From contig JAHZIX010000027.1 of assembly GCA_022601195.1 (NCBI GenBank), positions 1 to 64,000 on the forward strand: a DNA stretch of 64,000 bases. The letters are read 5' to 3'. Below the pieces are notes generated by a model that worked only from the letters and a program-made list of their open reading frames with translations, ran no database searches and was not told the DNA's origin. Below, piece by piece: positions 1 to 9,917 of this stretch. The DNA comes from Deltaproteobacteria bacterium. GTDB lineage: Bacteria > Acidobacteriota > Thermoanaerobaculia > Multivoradales > JAHZIX01. The position numbers were made by a program, and so were the translations under genes. How positions within the stretch are numbered: the first letter of the stretch is position 1; every line of letters begins with the position of its first letter.

Positions 1-285
1 CAACAGAATGCAGCCGTTGCTGTGGCTATGGATGTTGCCTTTGTGAATAAGGATGTGACTCCTTCCCGCGACCCCCTGAAGCTCCCAGGAGTCATAGCCT
101 CCCCGGAAGTAGCGGCGCGGGACGCAGCGATAGCGACCCGACGGAATGCAGCTCACCCTCGGCTCGTTGCCGCGCCAAGGTGGTTCGAGTGTGTAGACCG
201 TGGCGCCGGCCACGGTAATTGTTCCGAAGGTGCCCATCTGCTGGGACGAGCAGAAGCGCTCGAGGGTGAGCTCAGTGGCGCTCAT
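1..285 (-). CDS. DUF5675 family protein, 3' end cut by window edge
   Basis: Ninety-five codons are visible from an ATG at 285 that overlaps the upstream stop as ATGA. The translation has the features of the DUF5675 family seen in phage and mobile elements: an early 'TLEPPWRGNEP' segment, then 'CIPSGRYRC', and a late 'ILIHKGN...NGCI' segment. The function of the family is not established here; its place after the tail-tip genes suggests a role in lysis or at the end of the late operon. The C-terminus lies beyond position 1. Confidence 0.85.
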   Translation of the reverse strand, partial: MSATELTLERFCSSQQMGTFGTITVAGATVYTLEPPWRGNEPRVSCIPSGRYRCVPRRYFRGGYDSWELQGVAGRSHILIHKGNIHSHSNGCILL

Positions 286-620
286 GACGCAGCCCTCCGC
301 AGCCGCTCTTCTTCCAGGTTCTCGTCCAGCGCATGCAGGAGGCGATCCTGTAGTTTGGCATTGGCATCCTGGGACTTGGCTAGCGCATTCTCGTACCACT
401 CCATCCGCCGCTTCGTCTCCTCATGGCTCCGTTCCTGCTCGGCTGAGTAGGAGGCCAGGAACCACTTGATGACCGCGCCCGTCATTCCAAGGACGCCAAG
501 AATGATCGAACTCAGAAGCCATTCGGGCTCTTGCGCTTGAGTCCCCGAAGCGACCGAAGCTGTGCCAACCGAAGCTCCCAGCGCGCTGGCCGCAAAAAGT
601 AAAGTTGCCCCCTTCATCAA
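282..620 (-). CDS. Small membrane protein with coiled coil (holin- or spanin-like position)
   Basis: A 112-aa protein. Residues 1-28 look like a signal peptide (small hydrophobic residues ending in an Ala/Ser-rich stretch), residues about 35-56 form a clear membrane segment (WLLSSIILGVLGMTGAVIKW), and the remaining half is charged and heptad-like, probably a coiled coil. Position at the end of the tail operon and next to a DUF5675 gene fits a lysis-region membrane protein, but no family was recognised, so holin is only a guess. It overlaps both neighbours by 4 bp. Confidence 0.65.
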   Translation of the reverse strand: MMKGATLLFAASALGASVGTASVASGTQAQEPEWLLSSIILGVLGMTGAVIKWFLASYSAEQERSHEETKRRMEWYENALAKSQDANAKLQDRLLHALDENLEEERLRRAAS

Positions 621-2002
621 ACCACCTCCTCACATTCATAACTGGCCCCTGCGACGGCTCCGCCGGTTGAGGCCAAGATTCCTTTTTGAAGCCTGATTCC
701 ACGGCCCCGAACCCGAGCAAGCATCGCAGCGGCCTCTGTCACCGCTGGGTCATCCGGAACCGGAATCACCACCACCGGCCGGGTCTCCCCACGCGACAGC
801 TCAATCCGCCTGAAAAAGCTGGCCAGGAGCTGTGCCCGGTCATAGGCCCCGAGACTGAAGCTGAAGCTCCGCTGCCTCCTCCGCTGGACTGAGAGCTGGC
901 CGCCACCCTTCATCTCCACGGTCTCGCTGTGGTCCGTAGAGGAGAGGGTCGCGTTCGGCGCAAAGTTCACAGCCGCCTGGAGCGCGGGACCGGCGACCAG
1001 GGCTCCAGCTTCGAAATAGCCGTCGGGGTTGGCGACGGTCTCGAGATCGATCCGGAGGTACTGGGCTTCGACTGTTTGGATCGCTCCGGAGGCGTCCGTG
1101 AAGACGTGGTGGAGGAGCTGCGTTCCGTTGAACTCCTCTTCGTCCGCAGCCGTCCAGAGATCCCCGGGGAGGTCCGGGAAGGCGGGGAGCTGCTGCGAGT
1201 CGTATAGGTGGCCCTGGGTTGCGAGGGCTGCGTACCAGCGAATGGCTGCAACATCGATCTCAGAAAGAGGACTCGACTGCCGGAAGCCCTCGACCCTGAT
1301 CTCCACCCCGGATCCGGAGTTGTCGGCGAGCTCGGCGGCGTCGAAGTGAAACTTGACCACTGTGTCGAAGTTGCCGGTGGTAGCCGAGGTGCTCAGAGCC
1401 TGGAGGTCTCCCTGCCTCACCAGGGCACCGTTCTCCCACAGGGAGATGCGGTACTGGTCATCCCAAGGCACGACAGACTTGGATTCACGAAGGCGGACTA
1501 GGACCGTTTGGAGTCCGACACCCTCGCGTACCGGGCCGGGGATCGGCAGGCCGAAGCCGACCCTCAACGAGGTGTCTACGTTCCCGGCTGGAGTTAGCCA
1601 GGAAGTGTCCCCTGAGTCCTGAGGGTCCTGGACCAGGTCGCCCAGAGCAGGCGATGAGAACCCCGTAGCTTCAACTAAGGCATTCGGGACGACTTCCACC
1701 CGATCCGGAAGTGGAGTAATCCCTGCCCTGATTCGGAAGTGGTCGCCGCGACGCAGGTTGGCACCCACCAAGGCAACGCCAGAGATCGGACGGCGCCGCC
1801 CGAAGTCGACTTCAATCTTTGCATCCGAGATCTTGATCGAGGTCGATCGACCGACATCGGAGAGGAGTTCGTGATTGTCCGGCTGGAGCCGGTCCCAAAT
1901 CCGGTCCCCGGCAGTCGTGGAAGAGGTGATCTTGGACTCCCACTGTGCCTCGACGAAGTTGGGAGCGCCGAGAAAGATTAGGTTGCCGTTTCCTACCCCC
2001 AT
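617..2002 (-). CDS. Phage tail-tip structural protein
   Basis: A 461-aa protein without a recognised family. The first 100 residues alternate hydrophobic and polar residues as in a beta-sandwich (DFGRRRPISGVALVGANL), reminiscent of discoidin-like folds but not diagnostic. It lies between the LamG-containing tail protein, which it overlaps by 10 bp, and the putative membrane protein, which it overlaps by 4 bp. Its place downstream of the tape measure indicates a tail-tip or baseplate component. Function is inferred from position only. Confidence 0.65.
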   Translation of the reverse strand: MGVGNGNLIFLGAPNFVEAQWESKITSSTTAGDRIWDRLQPDNHELLSDVGRSTSIKISDAKIEVDFGRRRPISGVALVGANLRRGDHFRIRAGITPLPDRVEVVPNALVEATGFSSPALGDLVQDPQDSGDTSWLTPAGNVDTSLRVGFGLPIPGPVREGVGLQTVLVRLRESKSVVPWDDQYRISLWENGALVRQGDLQALSTSATTGNFDTVVKFHFDAAELADNSGSGVEIRVEGFRQSSPLSEIDVAAIRWYAALATQGHLYDSQQLPAFPDLPGDLWTAADEEEFNGTQLLHHVFTDASGAIQTVEAQYLRIDLETVANPDGYFEAGALVAGPALQAAVNFAPNATLSSTDHSETVEMKGGGQLSVQRRRQRSFSFSLGAYDRAQLLASFFRRIELSRGETRPVVVIPVPDDPAVTEAAAMLARVRGRGIRLQKGILASTGGAVAGASYECEEVV

Positions 2003-4371
2003 AGGATCACCCTCCTCAGGCCGTTGGGCTCCGGGCCCATGCCGATCACGACATAGGGCTTGGTGCCGTCAACATCTTCGTCTTCGATGAACCAGGACTC
2101 GCCTAGCTGAAGGGGGAGGTCGGTCACAAACTCCCATGGCAATCTGGGGACCTTGAGGAGGGAGAGGAGGCGGACGGCCTCGCTCCTCGCGGCTACGATG
2201 CTGGCTAGGCCTGTCTTGATCTCCAGGGCCTGGTCCTGGAGCTGGTAGGTGTCCCGAACCGTGAGGTCGCGGTCCTCGCCGATCCGGTACTCCTCTGTGG
2301 CCCGGTGGAGAAGATCCGGATCTTCGAGCACCGACAGGAAGAGCTGGGCCTTGTCGACCACTCCCCATGTCTTGGCATGGAGGACCTGCACCCACCAAGC
2401 CGGATCTCCGCCGGGGAGTTCCTTGAGGGTGTCGGCCACGATTTGGTCGCAGCCTCGGATCGTGCCGACCGGGACCGTAGTGGCAGGGTCTGGGATCCGA
2501 AAGAAGGAAAACTCGCCCGTGGACGGTTCGGAGATGTAGGCGAAGTGAGCCCCGGTGACGTGGTCGAGGGCGGTGATGCCATCTACCTCTTCTGAGGCGT
2601 AGAACCCAGACTCTGCGGAGATCTCGACATCCATGGCTGTGACCTGCCCAGCAGCAACGGTGAGGCCGTAGAAGTCGGTGAACAGGCGTTCGGCGATGGC
2701 GGCCGGAGTCTTGGCGTAGCCGCCCTCTGCGTCCCCCTCGAAGCCCACCCGGATATCCCCATCAGGGCTAGCAAGGAGCCGGAAGCTCGAGGTAAGCAGG
2801 TCGACCTGGTCGTAGTCGGCGGCTCCTGCCTTGGTGGAGACGGTACAGCTGACGGTTTCATCCGATAGCGCTTCAGCTACCGTGATGTTGCTAGGGCCAA
2901 CGGCTGTCACCGTCAGGTCTTTGTCGTTCTTGGCTGAGCCCGTGACGGTGATCACTTGACCCACGACGACGTGCCGGAGAGTTCCGGCAGTGGCCGCGGT
3001 GATCTGCGAGCCAACCGCCGAAAAGGTGAAGCTGTCGGAGAGGCTGAGATCCCTGACCAGGGTCACGCCCCCTTTGCGGACCCAGAGAAGGTCGTTGGAG
3101 CGGCGGCAGTGCCAGCGGTAGACCTGGAGCCTCGCGTTTTGAACCACCGGCTCCGCCCATAGGGCAAGTCCAAGCCCTACCGGCATGGCCTTAGAGGCAA
3201 GATCCTTATCCCCGCCGCCTGTATCGACCCACTCGACTCCTGCGCCTAGTCCCGTAATGGTGCCGACGTGCCCACCTGGACTTGAGTCGAAGACCACAGA
3301 ACCCAGAGCCTCGTCCATGTGAAGCAAGATCTCGAGGTCACCTTCCGAGCCGTGGAAGGGCCGGAGCTGGGCGTTGACGACTTCGATGTCGTCACGAGGG
3401 GAAGACGCCAGGGAGAACTCAGTCACCCAACCGTCGACGACTCGCGACCCTCCCGGGCCTGCTGCGCCGATGTAGAGAGGGTCGGTAGAGGAGGGGGCGG
3501 CGTAAGGGACCGTGTTCGAAAACACCTGTTCGCCATCGAGGTAGATGGCGTGGCCTGAGGCGTCAGCCCTGACCCTGACTCGGTAGGTGGTGCCTGGCTT
3601 GATGAGGCCTGCCGTCGTCTCGTAGGCGGTACTGTTCACCGTCATCCGGATCGCGCCCGAGCTCCGAATCTGACAGAGCCACCGGCCTGCCGAGGACTGT
3701 CCCTTACCGAAGAGCTGCATGTGCCCCGCGGGGAGGCTGCGGACGTTGCAGACGCAGTCAACGTCAAGCTCTGTAGGGTCTAGAAAGGGGGAGTGGGGAA
3801 CGCTCAGGAAGACTGAGGAGGTCCCGTCAAAATCGAGGGCAGAGCCTAGCCCGTTGAAGTAGAACTCACCTCTACGCTGGAGGGGCTCGGAGAGGAGAAG
3901 GGCCGGGTCCCAGCCCGTGATGTCGATCTCGGTAGTCGAGACCTCCAGCTCCTCGATCAGTCCGGAGGCAGTCTCTACGAAGCTCGAGAACGGGCCTCCC
4001 CTGTGACCCTCGAAAACTCGGAAGACCTGGCGACGGAAGACCATCCTTCGAAAGTCGAGGAGTTCCTGATCGTTGATCTTCCGGTCCAATACGTCGACCT
4101 TGATTCGAAGCGGGTCGTAGGCCGACGGTCCCGCAATCTGCCCTCGAGAGAAAAGTGACTGGAAGGGGTAGGTCACCGATCCGAGGCGGTGCTCGAAGTA
4201 TCGGTTTCCGAAAGGTTCCTTATCCAGTTCGGCAGCGGGCTCAGTCGTGTATCCGGAATCAGATACGAGGTATTGCCGCCGAGCCAGGGCGAAGGGATCG
4301 GCCGCCTCGAGATCAACTAGGTCCGGGTCGTATCCCTCGAGGAGGACAAGGGTCGTATCAGGGAGGCTCAT
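1993..4371 (-). CDS. Tail-tip protein with LamG/concanavalin-like domain
   Basis: A 792-aa protein directly after the tape measure (ATGA overlap). About residues 185-340 resemble a LamG/concanavalin A-like beta-sandwich: 'ALDFDGTSSVFLSVP' at the start, 'YRVRVRADASGHAIYLDGEQV' in the middle and 'PLYIGAAGPGGS' near the end, a pattern typical of Laminin_G_3 domains. Such domains often bind glycans, so this is a candidate host-recognition or tail-tip protein. The N-terminal 150 residues resemble a tail-tip structural part. The LamG call is confident; the receptor-binding role is inference. Confidence 0.75.
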   Translation of the reverse strand: MSLPDTTLVLLEGYDPDLVDLEAADPFALARRQYLVSDSGYTTEPAAELDKEPFGNRYFEHRLGSVTYPFQSLFSRGQIAGPSAYDPLRIKVDVLDRKINDQELLDFRRMVFRRQVFRVFEGHRGGPFSSFVETASGLIEELEVSTTEIDITGWDPALLLSEPLQRRGEFYFNGLGSALDFDGTSSVFLSVPHSPFLDPTELDVDCVCNVRSLPAGHMQLFGKGQSSAGRWLCQIRSSGAIRMTVNSTAYETTAGLIKPGTTYRVRVRADASGHAIYLDGEQVFSNTVPYAAPSSTDPLYIGAAGPGGSRVVDGWVTEFSLASSPRDDIEVVNAQLRPFHGSEGDLEILLHMDEALGSVVFDSSPGGHVGTITGLGAGVEWVDTGGGDKDLASKAMPVGLGLALWAEPVVQNARLQVYRWHCRRSNDLLWVRKGGVTLVRDLSLSDSFTFSAVGSQITAATAGTLRHVVVGQVITVTGSAKNDKDLTVTAVGPSNITVAEALSDETVSCTVSTKAGAADYDQVDLLTSSFRLLASPDGDIRVGFEGDAEGGYAKTPAAIAERLFTDFYGLTVAAGQVTAMDVEISAESGFYASEEVDGITALDHVTGAHFAYISEPSTGEFSFFRIPDPATTVPVGTIRGCDQIVADTLKELPGGDPAWWVQVLHAKTWGVVDKAQLFLSVLEDPDLLHRATEEYRIGEDRDLTVRDTYQLQDQALEIKTGLASIVAARSEAVRLLSLLKVPRLPWEFVTDLPLQLGESWFIEDEDVDGTKPYVVIGMGPEPNGLRRVILWG

Positions 4372-7300
4372 CCGCGGATGCCTCCGGCGCGAAGCTGCTT
4401 ACCGGGGATCTTTTCGATCTGGATTGTCTGCGAACGGCGATCCCGGTTACCCCGGTCAGTCAGTCGAGCAATCGAGCTCGCCTCTCCCTGAATAGCGAGA
4501 AGTCCAGCCTCCAGTCTTTCTACCGCGACCCGAATTCCCTGCAGCTCGCTGATTTGCTGCTGCTGGGCGAGGCGTTGACCTGTGTCCGATGGCGGAACGA
4601 GAGTTGGGAGCGTCAGGACATCGCCGAAGCCCCCCGGGCCTGAAGGGAGACCATTCGGTAGGCCATCCGGGAGTCCGGTCGGGAAGGGCTTGGGGTCAAA
4701 CCCTCCACCGGTGTCTCCGAATCCACCACCGGGAAGGGAGGGGATGGATGCCTCTGCTTGGGCGAGGAGCAGGTCGCGGTAGTACCTAAACTCAGCAGTG
4801 TCGCCAAAATAGGAAAGGTAGTCGTTGAGAAGGTCCTGGAGCGCTTCCTCGATCTGGTCAGCATCTCCGCTAGCCAAAGCCTCTTGAAAGGCGACGTTGC
4901 CGGCAGCGATCTGTTGCTGAGGACTCAGGCCCCCGAACTGATCCCCGCCTCTAGCCTCGTCGATGAAGTCGCGGAGACTCTGGTAATTCTCTTCCCAGAG
5001 TTGCCGCTGTGCCTCGGCCCTAGCCTCCTCGATTCGGAGCATGTCCCCGCCGTGCTCCTGAGCAAGGCGGAGGTACTCGTCGAACTGCGAGTTGAGCGCT
5101 GCGAAGCGATCCTGGAAGGTCTGAGCGGTGTCTTGCTCCCACTGTCCCAGCTCCTGGTCCCAGAACTCCGCAATCTGGGCGCTCTCCAGCTGAGCCAGCT
5201 GCTCCATCAGCTCTTCGAAGTCCACTCCCATCCGGCGCAGCGCAGGCCTGAGGCGCGTCAGGCTCGCCCGCATCTCCTCGAAACCGGCAACGATACCGGG
5301 GAGGCCGCTCTCGCCGGCCTGCTGCATCTGAAGGATCGCGTCGAGGAGACGCTGAGCCTCTTCGTCGGCGGACTCGGCGGGAGAACCACCTCCGGGGAAG
5401 CCACCACCGGGGAGGCCTCCGCGGAAGCCGTCATTGTCATTGGCAGCGCCACCACCGGGACCACGGCTCTCGATCTCGTCGATCATTCCGCGCCATTCGT
5501 CAGCGATGTCCGAGGTGATGATTCCCATCTCCTCGAAGAGGGCGACTTGCTGACGGTACCCAGCGACTTCGATATTGAACTTCAGTTGAGCCAGCTCTTC
5601 GCTCTCTAGGAGATGCTCGGCGAGCTGAAGGTACAGGCCTTGAGCTTGGTCAGCCCGGAACGCCTCCTCCCACTCGGAGATCACCTGCTCGGTGATCCCG
5701 GGGAGTTCGCTCATGTTGTCTCTGGCGTTCCGAATGAACTCCTCGAAGTCCAGCAGGTTCTGCCGGATTGCGAAGCTCTCATCACCGATGAACCCAGCTG
5801 CCGTGGCCTTGATGTCGTCGGCGATCTGCCGCATCGCTCGGCGCCTCCAGCGAGCGAGTTGCCGCTCCCCAGCCCCGGCCTCTCTGAGACCAGCAAGAAG
5901 CTCATCGATCCCTGCAACGGCGCGGGAGACGTCATCTAGGCCACGCTGTCCAGCCAAGAGTGGCCGGAGTTGATCAACCAGGTCCTCAAAGATCCGGTTC
6001 CGCCCCAACTCTTCGGCGAAGAGGATCCGGTCTTCGGCGAGTTGGCGCTCCTCGCCGCGGAGGCGGGCTGCAAGCTCTCGGGCTCGGTCCATTTCCTCGG
6101 TGAGGCTCTGGAATGCTCTCTGGGTGTCGGAGAGGTCGGCGTCTTCGATGGAGCGGAGGAGATCTTCGAGTTGCCCTCTTGCCTGCTGTCGATCTTGTTC
6201 CCGCGAAGACCTTCCGCCGCCGCCTCGGCGAGGCCTGCGAACTGGTTGACCACTTTGAAGACTGGTGGTGGCCTGGCCCAGGAGGTTGTTAAGGAGATCA
6301 ACCTGCGCCTGGGTTAGCCGATTCAAGGCCAACAGCTCTTCGGCTCGTAGCTGCAAGGAGGCGATCTCGAGTTGGGCGGTGATTCGCACCAGCTCTTGCC
6401 TAGCCTGCTCGGACTGTGTGATTTCGAAAAGGTCAGAGAGGAGGCCTGCGAAGGCACCCTCGACTGCTCGATTGATTTCGGACTCGTCAATCGCCTCGGG
6501 AATCTCTCGAAGTCCCCGCTGGAAGTCCTCGAGCGCTCCCTCTGCGATGCCAAGTTCTCCGACCGTAGGCCGGATGCCATCGCGCCCCAAGCTCGCAAGC
6601 GCATCCCCGCCCAACCGAAGGTCGTTCACCATGTCGGCGGTCTTGCCTTCGGTATCCCTGGCTGCTTCTCCGAAGACAAAGGCCGTATGGCGGAAACTCT
6701 GAGTGGCAGTACCAAAGGCGTCGGACTGCTGAGACGCTGCTTCTACCAGGGCAATCCCGCTGTCTCTAGCGGAGTCGGTGATGTTGTTGGCGGCCAGAGC
6801 CAAGTCCCCAAAGGCGACCTGCGTCTGAGTCAGGCGCCGGGCAGCATTCAGCTGCTCTCGGGTGAAGCCTTGCTGGGCGCCAATGCCCTCGCGCAGGGAG
6901 TTCACCCTCTGTTGGCCTGTAGCGATGTCTGACAGGTACGCCTGGCGCTGAGACTCGAGGCCCTGGTTGTAGGCTCGGGCCGCCTCGACGGCGTCTCTCA
7001 GAGAAGAGCCAAAGGAACTGATCCCGGCAATGCCGTTCAGCTGCCCCCTGGCACTCTCCTCGAGCGCCGAAATCTCTTTGTTCTTGAGATCGACGTAGTC
7101 CGAGGTCGACAGGCCCGCCCGGTCAACGACTTCCTTCACCTGCCGCATCAGGTCGTTGAAGCTTGCCCAGGCATCGGCCTGGCCGCTTTGCGCAGGGCTA
7201 TCGAGAAGCCGCGCTGCGGAAACATCCTCAGGGGTGAAGTCTCGGGTCCCCAGGAGTCGGCGGACGTTGTCACCAATGCCGGTGACGTTGCCCTGCCGGA

Positions 7301-9917
7301 AGGCCTCGCTGGCTGCGAAGGCAACCGCCTCGTTGATGTCGTCGAAGAAGCGGACAGCCGCTGCTCCGACATGCACTTTGAAGTGCTCTCCATCCTTAGA
7401 GACGGCGAGGGCGATGTCTGGCAGAGCCGCCGCGAATCCCCCGGTGGCATTCTCTAGAGAGTCCAGCACTGCTTGAATGCCTGAGGAGATCTCTTGAGCC
7501 TGCTGCTGGCTTACCCGGAGGTTGTTGTCGAAGCTGGTCCCCTGATCGGTAACCCGGATTGATCCGGCGAAGGAGTTTGCGGCCCGCTGGGCGCTCATGT
7601 TCTGGTTGAATCTGATGAACTCCTGGAGCCAGATCGCAAAGATGCCACCGCCCAAGGAGGCACCCGAGGCGCCAGCAGAACCCGTTCCGCCTCCTCCAAG
7701 GCTTGATCCTGGGTCATTGTCGTTGGCTGGAGAGCCGCCTGCGGCCCTCTCGTTGGCTTGCATCTGAACCTGGGCCTGGGCGTGCCGCCGGATCTGCTCC
7801 TGGAGCATCTCGGTGAACAGATCGAGGCCGGTGGCGACGGTGCGCCCCCAGAAGGAGTCGGACTCCTCTGCCATCTGAGCTAGAGCGCCCCCGATTTGAG
7901 AGGTCAGGCCGGAGGCGACGCTTTCCCAGGTCTGGGCGGCTTGCTCGTCGATTTCTCGGTTGTAGGTCTCCCAGCTTTGCTGACTCTGAGAGAGAGCCTC
8001 GTCAACCGCTTCGGTGTTTGGGGCGAAGTCGATCTCGATGGGATCGATTCGGTCTACGGCCCGATTGAACTCCTCGACGATGGCCTGGGATTCCTCGGCT
8101 GCCCGCTCGGCGCCGAGGCGTGCGATCTCCTTCTGGGCCTCCAGGAGCTCGTTGATCTTCGACTGGATGAGTTGGACCTGGGGGAGATTTGTCGTCTTGT
8201 CTCCAGAGAGGAGGACTTTTACGGCCTGAGCAGCGGCTTCGGCGCTTGCTCCGGTCTCCCGCATGATCTGGTTGACTCGCTCCAGTCGGCCCACCTCCTC
8301 GATCAGGCGTTCGAGCTCGCCCGTGAATTCACTCGTCCGCTTACCAGCGCTGCCCGCCGATGTTCCTGCTTTGTCGAGTTCTGAGGAGGTGTCTGCAAGA
8401 GTTCGATTGCTCGCCTCTACCGCTCTCCGCCACTGGTCATCTGCGACTCTGTCGAGCGCGATAGCGGCCAGCTCAGATGCCTGCCGAACCTCGTCGGCAG
8501 AGTCTGCGAAACCTACGGCCACGGCTCCGCTACGGAGAAAACGCTCTCGGACCTTGTCAACGGCATCCGAGTACCCGGGAAGGGTGGCCTCAAAGAATTG
8601 CACCAGGGGCGAGTTGACGAGATCAGTACCAGTCTTAAAGAAGGCCAACTGGACTCGACTCAACGCATCAAGAACGGAAGCAGCGAAAGCTCCGCCGCCT
8701 CGAGCCATGACCGCCATGCCGCTGGCTATCAGGGCGCTTGCTCGAGCTGCAGCCCCCTCGAGACCCCCGAAGCCCTCAATGACTTCTGTCGTTCTATTGA
8801 GCAGGTCTGACAGTGTTGAAACGACGACCTTCAGGCCATCGTCGAGGCCCGTATTGAAGATCGCCGCGGCCAATCCGTCCCAAGCGTCTTGGAGGTTGGA
8901 GAGGGCTCCGGCGCTGGTGCCGGCCATCCGATCCATTCCGCCAGCAAAGGCCTCTAATCCAATATTCTCAAGGTATCCCGTGATCTCCTCAGCGTTGCGG
9001 CCGACCTCTGTGGTGACCCCGCGAAAGGAGAGACGTACGGTGTCGCCTTGGGTTCTAGCGACGATGCCGAACGACTTGAGAGCCTCCGTTTCCCCGGACA
9101 CGGCTCCGACCACTGCCCTGGAAAAGTCTGTGATGTCTCTGCCGAATGCAGATGCGGTGTTGCCAAAGGAGGTGAGGCGCCTTTCTGTCGGAGTGATGCC
9201 GACTGAGAGGAGCAGAGTGTAGGCCTCGACGAGGTTTTTGACCTCGAAGGGCGTCTTTGCTGCGAATTCCTTAATCAAGGCAAATGAGGCAGCGGCCCGG
9301 GTTGAGCTACCTTCGACAGTCTCAAGGACTGTTTGCAAGCGCTCGAACTCGATCCCCGTTCTTGCAACGTTGCGGGCGACTGCTAGCAGACTAATGCCCG
9401 CCAGAGCTCCCTTTAAGAGACCGATCCCTTTACTACTACGACCGATTGACTCTCCTTGACGATCGAAAGCCCGAGCTGTCTCGCGAAGTTCTCTTTGGAT
9501 CCGCTCCTCTTCAAGAATGAGTTCACCAAGAGCATCTACCTGCTTCTTGGTAATCCGGACCCCGGCAGCGAGGGCCCGCTGCTCAGCAATGATGGCTGTA
9601 CGGGTCTTGTGGTACTGGGCCTCACCCTTCTTGGCCGCAGCGGTTAAGCGGTTGAGAGTTTCGCGCTGCTTGTGAAGTCCGTCCCCGTAGGACTTGATGA
9701 TCCGCTCGCCGCCCGACATCTCCTTTTTGAGCTTGTCGGCCTGCTTTCGAACCTCATCGAGTTCCTTGCCGGTTTTGCCCGCATCTTTGGCGGCCTTGAC
9801 GAGTGCATCCGCCGTGGCCTTTGCCTTGGCTTGGACGCTTTTTGCCGAGGCCGCGAAGGTTTGCGGGTTGATAACCTTCCATTCGATCCCGACAGTTCTT
9901 GTGGCTCCGCCGCTCAC
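4368..9917 (-). CDS. Tail tape measure protein
   Basis: The longest gene of the window, 1849 aa. The N-terminal 150 residues are Lys/Ala/Glu-rich and helical, followed by a hydrophobic patch (residues about 168-185), long coiled-coil stretches rich in Glu, Gln and Arg, and Gly/Ser/Asn-rich linkers, all typical of tape measure proteins of long-tailed phages. It follows the tail chaperone frameshift pair, its usual neighbour. By the known scaling of about 0.15 nm per residue the tail would be roughly 270-280 nm. It begins by ATGA overlap with the chaperone extension. Confidence 0.95.
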   Translation of the reverse strand: MSGGATRTVGIEWKVINPQTFAASAKSVQAKAKATADALVKAAKDAGKTGKELDEVRKQADKLKKEMSGGERIIKSYGDGLHKQRETLNRLTAAAKKGEAQYHKTRTAIIAEQRALAAGVRITKKQVDALGELILEEERIQRELRETARAFDRQGESIGRSSKGIGLLKGALAGISLLAVARNVARTGIEFERLQTVLETVEGSSTRAAASFALIKEFAAKTPFEVKNLVEAYTLLLSVGITPTERRLTSFGNTASAFGRDITDFSRAVVGAVSGETEALKSFGIVARTQGDTVRLSFRGVTTEVGRNAEEITGYLENIGLEAFAGGMDRMAGTSAGALSNLQDAWDGLAAAIFNTGLDDGLKVVVSTLSDLLNRTTEVIEGFGGLEGAAARASALIASGMAVMARGGGAFAASVLDALSRVQLAFFKTGTDLVNSPLVQFFEATLPGYSDAVDKVRERFLRSGAVAVGFADSADEVRQASELAAIALDRVADDQWRRAVEASNRTLADTSSELDKAGTSAGSAGKRTSEFTGELERLIEEVGRLERVNQIMRETGASAEAAAQAVKVLLSGDKTTNLPQVQLIQSKINELLEAQKEIARLGAERAAEESQAIVEEFNRAVDRIDPIEIDFAPNTEAVDEALSQSQQSWETYNREIDEQAAQTWESVASGLTSQIGGALAQMAEESDSFWGRTVATGLDLFTEMLQEQIRRHAQAQVQMQANERAAGGSPANDNDPGSSLGGGGTGSAGASGASLGGGIFAIWLQEFIRFNQNMSAQRAANSFAGSIRVTDQGTSFDNNLRVSQQQAQEISSGIQAVLDSLENATGGFAAALPDIALAVSKDGEHFKVHVGAAAVRFFDDINEAVAFAASEAFRQGNVTGIGDNVRRLLGTRDFTPEDVSAARLLDSPAQSGQADAWASFNDLMRQVKEVVDRAGLSTSDYVDLKNKEISALEESARGQLNGIAGISSFGSSLRDAVEAARAYNQGLESQRQAYLSDIATGQQRVNSLREGIGAQQGFTREQLNAARRLTQTQVAFGDLALAANNITDSARDSGIALVEAASQQSDAFGTATQSFRHTAFVFGEAARDTEGKTADMVNDLRLGGDALASLGRDGIRPTVGELGIAEGALEDFQRGLREIPEAIDESEINRAVEGAFAGLLSDLFEITQSEQARQELVRITAQLEIASLQLRAEELLALNRLTQAQVDLLNNLLGQATTSLQSGQPVRRPRRGGGGRSSREQDRQQARGQLEDLLRSIEDADLSDTQRAFQSLTEEMDRARELAARLRGEERQLAEDRILFAEELGRNRIFEDLVDQLRPLLAGQRGLDDVSRAVAGIDELLAGLREAGAGERQLARWRRRAMRQIADDIKATAAGFIGDESFAIRQNLLDFEEFIRNARDNMSELPGITEQVISEWEEAFRADQAQGLYLQLAEHLLESEELAQLKFNIEVAGYRQQVALFEEMGIITSDIADEWRGMIDEIESRGPGGGAANDNDGFRGGLPGGGFPGGGSPAESADEEAQRLLDAILQMQQAGESGLPGIVAGFEEMRASLTRLRPALRRMGVDFEELMEQLAQLESAQIAEFWDQELGQWEQDTAQTFQDRFAALNSQFDEYLRLAQEHGGDMLRIEEARAEAQRQLWEENYQSLRDFIDEARGGDQFGGLSPQQQIAAGNVAFQEALASGDADQIEEALQDLLNDYLSYFGDTAEFRYYRDLLLAQAEASIPSLPGGGFGDTGGGFDPKPFPTGLPDGLPNGLPSGPGGFGDVLTLPTLVPPSDTGQRLAQQQQISELQGIRVAVERLEAGLLAIQGEASSIARLTDRGNRDRRSQTIQIEKIPGKQLRAGGIRG

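Noticed and set aside
22..450. A 142-aa plus-strand frame at the left edge
   Set aside because: It lies over DUF5675 and the membrane protein gene on the other strand, which have family features and coupling; the composition is Ser/Arg-rich as in antisense frames.
4758..5609. A 283-aa plus-strand frame inside the tape measure
   Set aside because: Antisense of an unbroken, coiled-coil-rich 1849-aa gene; no start signal or family match.
8263..9222. A 319-aa plus-strand frame inside the tape measure
   Set aside because: Ser/Arg-rich shadow of the minus-strand gene.
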